Source: Metabacillus flavus
Lineage (GTDB): Bacteria > Bacillota > Bacilli > Bacillales > Bacillaceae
Direction: 5' to 3'
DNA: 64,000 nt
Assembly (NCBI RefSeq): GCF_018283675.1
Contig: NZ_JAGVRK010000001.1
Location: 2,852,001-2,916,000, forward strand
This document shows positions 27,743-36,759 of this stretch, piece after piece. The notes beneath the pieces were generated by a model that searched no databases, was not told the origin of the DNA, and was given only the letters and a program-made list of their open reading frames with translations. The position numbers and the translations under genes are program-made. Every line of letters starts with the position of its first letter. Position 1 is the stretch's first letter.

Positions 27743-29452
27743 TTATTTGTTTTTCAATTCTTCCAAATCCTCTTCAACAAGCGATCCGATTTTTTCAAAG
27801 GAACCCGGCTCTACATGCTCGATAGCGGTTGCTGCCTTCTTTAATGAGCTTTCATATTCATAATGCCTGAACAGGTTCTCTGCTTCATGCAGCTCTTTTG
27901 AAAGCTTCTCATTCCGGCTTCTGAACCGGTTTCCATACTGGATAATTTTTTCAACATAATACACTTGTTCAATCATATCTTCCGTCTGCTGATGGACTTT
28001 CGAAGAAGCAGCGACGGCATCCTCAAGGAGGATATTGACCGCTACCATATCCAGCGGAATTTCATCCAGTTTCTCAGAGACGTGGGCGATTGTCTTCTGT
28101 GCCTCTCTTAACAGCTCAGAGTAGGCTGCCGGCATTCCTGGAACATTGCTTTTGCTGATTAGTCTGGCAGAATCACTAAGCAAACGTCTTGCCTCTGTAA
28201 GCTGCTCGCGTGCCAGCAGCTCCTCTTTTCGAAGTGCATGAAGCATCTCCCGGTACTCATTATGTTCTGCCCGTACTTCAGACATCTGTTTCTCAAGCTC
28301 AAGCAGCTCTTCTTTCAGAAGGGAATAAGCAATTTTTTCACTCGCCATTTTATCCTGTATGTGATTGAATCGCTTTTGAAGCGCCGCTACCTGTTTATCA
28401 ATGCTGCGCAGTCTGGATGTTTCCTCTTCGCTTAGATGATAGCTTTTTTTCACCGTGTCCGTTTCTTCTTTTGAAATAAGCTTAGCAGCTGTTAATTCAT
28501 GAAGTGCTCCCTCTGTCTTCGCGGTTTCAGATAACACAAAATGGTGGGCATGCACTTCCTTTTCTAAAAGATCATACATCGTTTCAATCGATTCGTGGAT
28601 CTCTTGGAGACTTTCGCTGATTCCGTCCAGTTCAAGTTCGCAGATCTTTTCCTGAAAAATGATCAGCGTACCGGATATCCGCTCTGCTTCACTTTGAATT
28701 TGAATGTGCTCAAGAAAATATCCCTGTTCTGCCATTTCCTTATACCCATCAGATATTTCAGCCAGCTGATTCGGAATTCCGCTCTGACAGTCTGCTAGCA
28801 TTGCGGGGATCATCTCTATTTTGGCGCATAGCTCATCCAAAATAACATTTTGTTTTGTAAGGATTTCTCTCGCAGCCAAATAATTGCCTGCATCTGTTTC
28901 AGCTTCAAAACGCTTTAATTCTTCATACACTTCATAAAGGCCGGTCTCAAGCTTTGCATGAGCTCTTCCAAACGTATGACTGTGGGCAAGCAGGGTCTTC
29001 TTCGCTTTTTTAAATTTCTCTTTTACATCTTCAATTTCAATGCTGTTTCTCTCTTCGCTCGTTACTAGCTCATAGATTTCTTCGATGATCTGTTCAATGT
29101 TCTGATCGGCTGCCTCAAGCATCCTCTCAATATGGGCCAGTACCTCTTTCGATTTCTTGAATCGGTACTTGTCCGCATGATCTTCTGCATCAAATAGCAG
29201 CTCTTCTACTTCAGGAAGCTGGGACGTGATAATTTCATCCCATTCCAGTCTCCATTTTTCAAACAGTTCTTCCGCTTGTCCAGTCATCTTCAATTCTTTT
29301 ACTCTGGACATCTCATCTGCGAGCGACCGGTTCATGATTTCAATTTTTCTCGCTTCAAGCCGGTCAACTTCCCGGTATATATTTTTCCTGATAAAATAAC
29401 CGGCTGCGAAAAAGATAACGAGCGCAGCCAGTAAACCAATAACGACTTCCAT
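27743..29452 (-). CDS. ezrA: septation ring formation regulator EzrA
   Basis: Membrane-anchored coiled-coil protein that restrains FtsZ ring assembly away from midcell and supports division. The start at 29450-29452 (MEVVIGLLAALVIFFAAGYF) has AAGGGGG upstream and gives 569 aa, near the family length of about 562. One N-terminal membrane helix is followed by five-fold spectrin-like helical repeats rich in Glu, Leu and Lys. Orientation and neighbours match B. subtilis. Confidence 0.96.
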   Translation of the reverse strand: MEVVIGLLAALVIFFAAGYFIRKNIYREVDRLEARKIEIMNRSLADEMSRVKELKMTGQAEELFEKWRLEWDEIITSQLPEVEELLFDAEDHADKYRFKKSKEVLAHIERMLEAADQNIEQIIEEIYELVTSEERNSIEIEDVKEKFKKAKKTLLAHSHTFGRAHAKLETGLYEVYEELKRFEAETDAGNYLAAREILTKQNVILDELCAKIEMIPAMLADCQSGIPNQLAEISDGYKEMAEQGYFLEHIQIQSEAERISGTLIIFQEKICELELDGISESLQEIHESIETMYDLLEKEVHAHHFVLSETAKTEGALHELTAAKLISKEETDTVKKSYHLSEEETSRLRSIDKQVAALQKRFNHIQDKMASEKIAYSLLKEELLELEKQMSEVRAEHNEYREMLHALRKEELLAREQLTEARRLLSDSARLISKSNVPGMPAAYSELLREAQKTIAHVSEKLDEIPLDMVAVNILLEDAVAASSKVHQQTEDMIEQVYYVEKIIQYGNRFRSRNEKLSKELHEAENLFRHYEYESSLKKAATAIEHVEPGSFEKIGSLVEEDLEELKNK

Positions 29453-29841
29453 AATGGGCCCCCTTGCTGTATATAAGAAAAAGCACAAGCTCTGATAGCC
29501 CCATGAGCTGCTTGCGGCTTACGTCTGCTCAAGCGTTCAAAAGCTTCACGCCGGAAAAAGAATCATGAGCCGGCTGATCCGCTGCGTTGATTGTTTATAA
29601 TATAAATGTGCCCGTATAAAGGCTTTTACCATTGAAAAAATACGGTCTGCCGCTGTCATGTTAGAATATCTATCGACTCTATCAATACACTTCGTTTGTC
29701 ATATGCACATTCTATGTATAACACTTGCAAAAGTTATGTTATTTCAATGTTTTTATGATACCATGTTAACGATATTTTTTGACCAGTTTTTTTAATTTTT
29801 TACATGCTATTATCCTGCTTTATGCCAAGGGGGAAAAGAAT

Positions 29842-30666
29842 TTGATTAAATTTGACGGTCATATCCATACTCCCTTTTGCCCTCACGGCTCCCCGGACAG
29901 CCTTAAAAGCTATGCCGAAAGAGCTATTGTGCTTGGGTTTAAAGAGATTTCGTTTACAGAGCACGCTCCTCTTCCCGAGGGATTTTCCGATCCTGTTCCT
30001 GAGAAGGACAGCGCTTTGCCGATAGACCAGCTGGAACCCTATTTACATGCCATTCATGACGTAAAAAAAGCATATTCAAAGGAGATTAGAATTAACCTGG
30101 GGTTTGAAGTAGATTATATCGAAGGCTTTGAATCAGCAACGTCCAAATTCCTGAACGATTATGGAGAAGCAATGGATGATTCGATTCTTTCCGTCCATTT
30201 CCTGCTGAACAATGGGTCCTATTACTGTTTGGACTACAGTGAAGAAGGTTTTGAAGAAATTTGCCGGGCTGCAGGCTCAATTGAGCAAACCTATGACCTT
30301 TATTACCGGACTGTAGAAAAATCCATTCTTTCCGATTTGGGGACTTGGAAGCCAAAACGAATCGGCCATATCACACTCGCACATAAATTCCAGAAACTGT
30401 TTCCGGCACCCGGTCAAGATTTAGAACGAATCAGCAGCCTGCTTGATTTAATAAAAGCGGGCGGCTATGAGCTAGATTACAATACGGCGGGTTTAAGAAA
30501 GAAACATTGCCAAAATGCCTATCCATATGACAGCGCGGCAAGGCTCGCCATTGAAAAAGGCATTCCTCTTGTTTTCGGTTCAGATGCCCATATTGCTTCA
30601 GATATTGGAGCCGATTATGCTTACTATCAAAAGCTGATTACAGGATTGCCTCTCTCTTCGGAGTAA
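29842..30666 (+). CDS. hisJ: histidinol-phosphatase, PHP family
   Basis: Dephosphorylates histidinol phosphate in histidine synthesis. The start is TTG at 29842, seven bases after AAGGGGG; it gives 274 aa beginning MIKFDGHIHTPFCPHGSPDS, whereas the upstream in-frame ATG (29779) lies in A/T-rich non-coding sequence. Metal ligands of the PHP domain are visible: HxH at residues 7-9, FTEHAP, NLGFEVDY, and GSDAH near the end. It overlaps the convergent yttP by 29 bases. The 389-bp gap to ezrA (29453-29841) holds only the two divergent promoter regions, not resolved. Confidence 0.93.
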   Translation: MIKFDGHIHTPFCPHGSPDSLKSYAERAIVLGFKEISFTEHAPLPEGFSDPVPEKDSALPIDQLEPYLHAIHDVKKAYSKEIRINLGFEVDYIEGFESATSKFLNDYGEAMDDSILSVHFLLNNGSYYCLDYSEEGFEEICRAAGSIEQTYDLYYRTVEKSILSDLGTWKPKRIGHITLAHKFQKLFPAPGQDLERISSLLDLIKAGGYELDYNTAGLRKKHCQNAYPYDSAARLAIEKGIPLVFGSDAHIASDIGADYAYYQKLITGLPLSSE

Positions 30667-31270
30667 GCAAGGAAATCATCCAGCTCTCAAGCTCATGGAA
30701 ATACTGTTTAACAAAGTAATCTTCATGAGGCTGAAGGTAAAGGACTTCAGCAATATACTGCGGCTGCAGGAAAGGCATCGTCAGCATCCCTTTCAGCTGG
30801 ACAATGAAATGGCCGATCGGAATTTTGTTCAAACTGCCGTCTCTCATTCCTTCTTCCAGCAGGGAAGCCAGTAAAAACTTTTCCTTCAGCATGTACGTAC
30901 TCATCACTTCTCTGATCAGCATCGTATCCAGTGTAATTTCCCGATAAACAAACCGGGTTAATTGACGCCGTTCATGCTGGTAGCTTAAAATGTTAAAAAC
31001 TAAGCGGGTCAGCCTGCTTACCGGACTTTTATCAAGATCAGCAAGAATGGCCCCGTCCATGGCATTTAAATATCCTTCGTAAAAATCGGAAACGAGGTAT
31101 TCCATTAATCCGGTTTTACCATTGAAATAGTATGAAATATGAGCTACATTGACGCCTGCTTTCTTGGCAATCGCCCTGACGGAAGTTCCAGTGAAACCAT
31201 TCGTATTAAACAGAGAAATAGCTGATTGAATGATTTTTTCCTTAGTCAGATTAAAGGTTTCCTGTTTCAT
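30638..31270 (-). CDS. yttP: TetR-family regulator YttP
   Basis: 210 aa from the ATG at 31268-31270 (MKQETFNLTKEKIIQSAISL), eight bases after AAGGGG; a GTG nine bases upstream is too close to that site. The HTH (TSVRAIAKKAGVNVAHISYY) is a clear TetR N-terminal domain; the effector domain is of the YttP branch. Targets unknown. Its 3' end overlaps hisJ on the other strand. Confidence 0.9.
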   Translation of the reverse strand: MKQETFNLTKEKIIQSAISLFNTNGFTGTSVRAIAKKAGVNVAHISYYFNGKTGLMEYLVSDFYEGYLNAMDGAILADLDKSPVSRLTRLVFNILSYQHERRQLTRFVYREITLDTMLIREVMSTYMLKEKFLLASLLEEGMRDGSLNKIPIGHFIVQLKGMLTMPFLQPQYIAEVLYLQPHEDYFVKQYFHELESWMISLLTPKREAIL

Positions 31271-31401
31271 CCGGCTCACCCCTTGTATTCTTTCCTACTT
31301 CTTTCCATAGAAGGAGGGGGAATCCTTTATGATCTTCTCGACAAACTTCCTTTTGCGGGGGATTCCGTTCGTTATATTTGAATGAAAGAAGGAGATAAAT
31401 C

Positions 31402-31881
31402 ATGTTTCATGTCGAAAAATACTCAAATAACACGAAAGAAAATTACGAACTTGTTATTAAACAGCTGAAGGCTTTACTTGAAGGCGAACCGGACCGAATT
31501 GCAAATCTGTCTAACGCTTCCGCTTTACTTAACCAGTTTCTTACAGAAGTTAACTGGGTCGGCTTCTATTTAATGAAAGAGGGAGAACTTGTTCTCGGCC
31601 CATTTCAGGGACTGCCCGCCTGTGTAAGAATTCCAGTGGGCAAAGGCGTCTGCGGAACGGCTGCAGCGGCAGGAGAAACCCAGCTCGTAGAAGACGTTCA
31701 TCAATTCCCGGGTCACATCGCCTGCGATGGTGCGACAAATTCTGAAATCGTCGTACCTTTAATAAAAAACGGAGAAGTCATTGGAGTACTCGATATCGAC
31801 AGTCCCATAAAAAACCGGTTTAATGAGCTGGACAAAGAATACCTCGAACTCTTTGCAGAAGCACTGCTGCCGTTTATTTAA
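31402..31881 (+). CDS. ytsP: free methionine-(R)-sulfoxide reductase, GAF type
   Basis: 159-aa single GAF-domain enzyme of the fRMsr group that reduces free Met-R-sulfoxide. The three reactive cysteines occur at the expected places: Cys74 (LPACVRIPVG), Cys84 (GKGVCGTAAA) and Cys108 (GHIACDGATNSEI). AAGGAGATAAATC precedes the ATG. Faces the convergent dgcP across a shared terminator. Confidence 0.93.
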   Translation: MFHVEKYSNNTKENYELVIKQLKALLEGEPDRIANLSNASALLNQFLTEVNWVGFYLMKEGELVLGPFQGLPACVRIPVGKGVCGTAAAAGETQLVEDVHQFPGHIACDGATNSEIVVPLIKNGEVIGVLDIDSPIKNRFNELDKEYLELFAEALLPFI

Positions 31882-31908
31882 CTTGAGTGAACAGCAAAAC
31901 AGCCACTC

Positions 31909-31944
31909 AAAAAAGCGCCGGGACAATTGTCCCGGCGCTTTTTT
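31909..31944. terminator. bidirectional terminator between ytsP and dgcP
   Basis: A strong GC stem: AAAAAAGCGCCGGGAC pairs perfectly with GTCCCGGCGCTTTTTT around a short AATT centre, three bases from the dgcP stop. Confidence 0.92.
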
Positions 31945-31946
31945 AA

Positions 31947-33776
31947 TTATTTTTGAGAATCTGCCTGAACGACCACTTGGTCCTTTCCATTGCTTTTCGC
32001 TTTGTAAAGGGCCCTGTCCGCTCTTAAAAACAGCTGTTTGGGCGTATCTGCCCGGTCTGCTTCCCACCAGGAAATCCCGCATGAAACTGTAATAGATGGA
32101 GATGTGATCTTTCTTACACGTTTTACAAGGCGGTTCGCAACTGCAATGCCAGACTCGACCTCAACCTGAGGCAGGTAAATCGCAAGTTCTTCTCCGCCCC
32201 ACCTTGCTCCTACATCATGCTCCCTCACATTGCTTTTAATGATATTCCCTACTTGAATAAGAACCTCATCGCCTGTCTGGTGTCCATACGTGTCATTGAT
32301 TCTTTTGAAATTATCAATGTCAATTAATATGAATACACCATTTCTTTCCTGGCTCATGGATTGGCGGATCCGCTCGTTTAAATAGTTTCTCGAAAACAGC
32401 TTTGTCAGATTATCTGTCTTAACAAGCGCCTCCAGCTCCTCGCGCAGCATTGAATTTGTCAGTGCGAGCGTGGAATGATGAATCAGAGACTGAAGAAGCT
32501 TAAAGGTTTCAAATGTAAAATGGTAAGGTGTTTCATGAACGGCAATGGCAAAACCTCTGACCTGCTCATTTTCCATCATCGGAACAGCCATTAGGCATCT
32601 GTACAGCCCAGACATGTTTTGGCCGGATAAATTACCTATGAAAATACCTTCCTTCTCATTTATTATCTTAGTCTGGACGAAGGAAAGATAAGACTCGGCT
32701 TCGGGAGTAATAAAGAAGCCTGTACTGCCGGGCAAAAGCTGGTAGCTTCCGGATGAATCCTTGTAAAAGAATCCTGCTTCCTGTGCATTAAAGGAATAAA
32801 TGATCCGTTCCGAAAGGAATTTCATCGTATCTTTCAGCGGCATGTTTTTGTTTAGCTGATGGGATGTTTCATTGATTAGCCTCAGGTCCTCAATTACTTT
32901 TCTGGACTGCTGATAGAGCTGGGCATTCTCCATGGCGTTTCCGGCCGCGTTCGCAAGCATCATAATGAATTTAATTTCTGATTCCTTGAGAGGGCTGATT
33001 TTATCAGATATGACCTCAAGCACTCCGTATATTCCCTGTCTGCCTTTAAGAGGAACAAATACATGGATATTTTCAGAGGAGGTTCTGTCCATTTTAATGG
33101 TGCCCGTTAAAAAAGCTTCCATCGCACTGTCCGTTGACCCTTTTTCATCGAAATATAAATCCTTTGTCGGCAGCTGAAGCCTGCTGTCATTGTCATGAGA
33201 GAGAAACAAATAAAATATGTAGGAAGAATACATGCTTTGAAGCGCTTCAATAAGTTCAAAAAGCACCTGATCCTTGTCCATAGATGAATGAAACCGCTCA
33301 GTCAGCTCATAAAGATGGGTATGCTTCCTTGAATTCATCACACTCATCTCAATCTCCCTGCAATAAAAAAGAAAATTGCTGCAGGACGTGCTGACAGCCA
33401 TGAGATCATCTTTAGCAGTCAAATCGGCTCCAATCATCTCAAGAACCGCAAACCATTCTTTTTGAGGATCGCCAATCAGCATTCTGCATTGATCGGTCTT
33501 TTTAGAAAAACCATTCTCAAACAATTCTTCCCGATCATCCTGTGAGGAAGCTGCAGGGGTCCTATCAGAAGAAGTGCTAGCGGTAAAATAGGGCAGCAAA
33601 GGAACATTTGCAGAATAATAGCAGGAAATTGCTACATGTCCAGCGTTAAATACAGATTTCAATTCGGAGGCCAGCCACCTAGACGCCTTTTCAATTGAAT
33701 GATCTGCTCTTTCATTATATAAATAGGCAAAAAAACGGCCGTTCAGTGATGCAGCCTTGCTGATAGTTTCTTGCAT
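31947..33776 (-). CDS. dgcP: diguanylate cyclase with GAF domains
   Basis: 609 aa from the ATG at 33774-33776 (MQETISKAASLNGRFFAYLY); the longer frame upstream has no ribosome site. At least one GAF-like sensor region (about 190-450) is followed by a C-terminal GGDEF domain. The active site is RWGGEEL (525-531) and the inhibitory I-site RxxD is REHD, exactly five residues before GGEE, so both catalysis and product inhibition look intact. In B. subtilis DgcP (YtrP) makes c-di-GMP. The gene is relevant here because a c-di-GMP riboswitch and PelD lie about 14 kb away. No membrane segment. Confidence 0.93.
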   Translation of the reverse strand: MQETISKAASLNGRFFAYLYNERADHSIEKASRWLASELKSVFNAGHVAISCYYSANVPLLPYFTASTSSDRTPAASSQDDREELFENGFSKKTDQCRMLIGDPQKEWFAVLEMIGADLTAKDDLMAVSTSCSNFLFYCREIEMSVMNSRKHTHLYELTERFHSSMDKDQVLFELIEALQSMYSSYIFYLFLSHDNDSRLQLPTKDLYFDEKGSTDSAMEAFLTGTIKMDRTSSENIHVFVPLKGRQGIYGVLEVISDKISPLKESEIKFIMMLANAAGNAMENAQLYQQSRKVIEDLRLINETSHQLNKNMPLKDTMKFLSERIIYSFNAQEAGFFYKDSSGSYQLLPGSTGFFITPEAESYLSFVQTKIINEKEGIFIGNLSGQNMSGLYRCLMAVPMMENEQVRGFAIAVHETPYHFTFETFKLLQSLIHHSTLALTNSMLREELEALVKTDNLTKLFSRNYLNERIRQSMSQERNGVFILIDIDNFKRINDTYGHQTGDEVLIQVGNIIKSNVREHDVGARWGGEELAIYLPQVEVESGIAVANRLVKRVRKITSPSITVSCGISWWEADRADTPKQLFLRADRALYKAKSNGKDQVVVQADSQK

Positions 33777-33892
33777 GTTTGGACCACCCGTTAGATTCCA
33801 AATTAAGTAAATTTTAATGATTTTATTATAACATAAAACCAGCTCTTTCCATAGATGAACTTTCCCTGTCAGCCTATCAATTAAACACACTG

Positions 33893-33921
33893 TTGACATC
33901 ATCTCTCCAACGTCATATAAT
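33893..33921 (+). promoter_or_regulatory. rpsD promoter
   Basis: A consensus sigma-A promoter: TTGACA (33893-33898) and TATAAT (33916-33921), spaced exactly 17 bases. Transcription should start near 33928. Confidence 0.85.
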
Positions 33922-33927
33922 GTTCTT

Positions 33928-34116
33928 TGTTGTGTAAAATATTGCAGCCTCAGAATCGCATAGATGTCCCCATTTTGTTCCCGTGCCTGACACGAGGTGC
34001 ATCGAGTAACTCCCTGCTGCTGGAGCGAGGATGCATGAAAACATAATGGTCATACATGTAAGGTTCGGTCTGGTTTTTATTTTATACAAAATAAAAACAC
34101 AAGGAGGAGTCATATA
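33928..34116 (+). promoter_or_regulatory. rpsD leader, autoregulatory S4-binding region
   Basis: About 190 bases of untranslated leader before rpsD. Bacillus S4 represses its own translation by binding a structured, pseudoknotted leader; this region has matching length and several pairing arms (for example GCCTGACACGAGGTGCATCGAG and the later GGAGCGAGGATGCATG). The ribosome site AAGGAGGAG is at 34101-34109. Function follows from the family; the fold was not computed. Confidence 0.6.
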
Positions 34117-34719
34117 ATGTCTCGTTATACTGGCCCTAGCTGGAAACTATCCCGCCGTCTTGGAATCTCTCTAAGCGGTACAGGTAAAGAATTGGAAAAA
34201 CGCCCTTACGCTCCTGGACAACACGGTCCTGGACAACGTAAAAAACTTTCTGAGTACGGTCTTCAATTGCAGGAAAAACAAAAACTTCGTCACATGTACG
34301 GAGTAAACGAGCGCCAGTTCCGCAACACGTTCGTTAAAGCTGGAAAAATGAAAGGGATCCTTGGCGAAAGCTTCATGGCTTTGCTTGAATCCCGCCTTGA
34401 CAACGTTGTTTACCGTCTTGGCCTTGCGCGCACACGCCGCCAAGCACGTCAATTGGTAAACCACGGACACATCATGGTTGACAACGCTCGCGTTGACATC
34501 CCATCTTTCCAAGTTAAAGCTGGTCAAGTTATCACTTTGCGCGAAAAATCCCGCAATCTTGATATCGTGAAAGAAGCTCTAGAAGTAAACAGCTTCGTTC
34601 CTGAATACTTGACTTTCGATGCTGACAAGCTTGAAGGAACTTACACTCGTCTTCCTGAGCGTTCTGAGCTTCCAGCTGAAATTAACGAATCTCTTATCGT
34701 TGAGTTCTACTCACGTTAA
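34117..34719 (+). CDS. rpsD: 30S ribosomal protein S4
   Basis: 200 aa primary-binding small-subunit protein that nucleates 16S assembly. The start [20 protein letters not shown] and the S4/RNA-binding domain ([20 protein letters not shown] then [21 protein letters not shown]) are unmistakable. Codon use is the strongly biased type of highly expressed genes. Monocistronic with its own promoter and terminator. Confidence 0.99.
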   Translation: MSRYTGPSWKLSRRLGISLSGTGKELEKRPYAPGQHGPGQRKKLSEYGLQLQEKQKLRHMYGVNERQFRNTFVKAGKMKGILGESFMALLESRLDNVVYRLGLARTRRQARQLVNHGHIMVDNARVDIPSFQVKAGQVITLREKSRNLDIVKEALEVNSFVPEYLTFDADKLEGTYTRLPERSELPAEINESLIVEFYSR

Positions 34720-34730
34720 TCGATTTGAAG

Positions 34731-34767
34731 AAAAAACCGCTGAACTTTTGTTCAGCGGTTTTTTTTG
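34731..34767. terminator. rpsD terminator
   Basis: AACCGCTGAAC and GTTCAGCGGTT form an 11-bp stem with a TTTT loop, followed by eight T. A runs upstream allow weak use on the other strand. Confidence 0.92.
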
Positions 34768-34880
34768 TTTTGTTTATTGTTTTTTTCACTCCCCCTCACC
34801 TGGATCTCCTCCTTTGATTGTAGACACTAACATGTATAAAGTGACCCTGTAAATTATATGGGGAGCATGGCACAGCGTAA

Positions 34881-35007
34881 TGCACTGACCCTTAATACGG
34901 TAATGCGATGGGGGAACAAGCTAAGAGCGCGTCAACCCTTATTACATCTAACTTGAACAGCAACGGGGACGGAGGTTTAGTTCTTTAGCACAGCGGGGGT
35001 CAGTGCA
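34881..35007. repeat. 127-bp element bounded by an 11-bp inverted repeat
   Basis: TGCACTGACCC (34881-34891) and GGGTCAGTGCA (34997-35007) are perfect inverted repeats. GCACAGCG occurs just outside the left arm and just inside the right one. The interior contains GGGGACGGAGGTT, a string seen in Bacillaceae extragenic repeats. No coding potential. It may be a small repeat-element remnant; the rest of the 378-bp rpsD-tyrS gap shows only a weak possible tyrS terminator at about 35013-35060. Confidence 0.4.
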
Positions 35008-35097
35008 AACAAATAAAAAAAACAAAAGGAAAAGGAGCGTTTTCCCCCTTCCCTCTTATCAACAGTCCCATTTTCTCGGGCGCTTTTTTCCAAACTA

Positions 35098-36372
<1,275 letters not shown>

Positions 36373-36387
36373 TCATTTTGATGGAAA

Positions 36388-36625
36388 ATAAAAAAGCCCC
36401 TTCATTTTAAAAATGAAGGGACGAATTTCGTCGCGGTACCACCCTACTTAAGAATGGTGCACAAAAACCATTCTTCGCTCAATCAAATAACGGCCGTTAA
36501 CCGTCTTCAGCCGCTAACCGCAGCTTCAGATGCTCATGGAATGTAATTCGCAGTCCTCTTGTGTACTGATTTTCACCGGCCATCAGTTCTCTGAAACAGG
36601 GAAGAAGCTGCTACTGTATACCAAT
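36388..36625 (-). ncRNA. tyrosine T-box riboswitch of tyrS
   Basis: On the minus strand the T-box sequence AGGGTGGTACCGCG is at 36432-36445, followed by a terminator hairpin (CCCTTCATTTTTAAAATGAAGGGG plus T run, 36388-36420, read as two arms). The upstream Stem I region contains GAAAATCAGTACACAAG, where TAC (36563-36565) is the likely Tyr specifier codon. Uncharged tRNA-Tyr should stabilise the antiterminator and allow tyrS transcription. The 5' limit is approximate. Confidence 0.93.
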
Positions 36626-36759
36626 CGTTGCTTATTATTCACATATTGAATTTTTACCACAATACAAGCTATTATGTCAAATCTGTTTTTCCGACAAATG
36701 ATACAAATTTTCAGTTAATTTTGTGTTATAATATTTTTGCTTCAAGGGGGAGGATTGGA

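Noticed and set aside
29470-29530. Possible hairpin in the ezrA leader (GCAAGCAGCTC / AGAGCTTGTGC)
   Set aside because: Pairing is broken and the T run is short; no attenuation claim can be supported.
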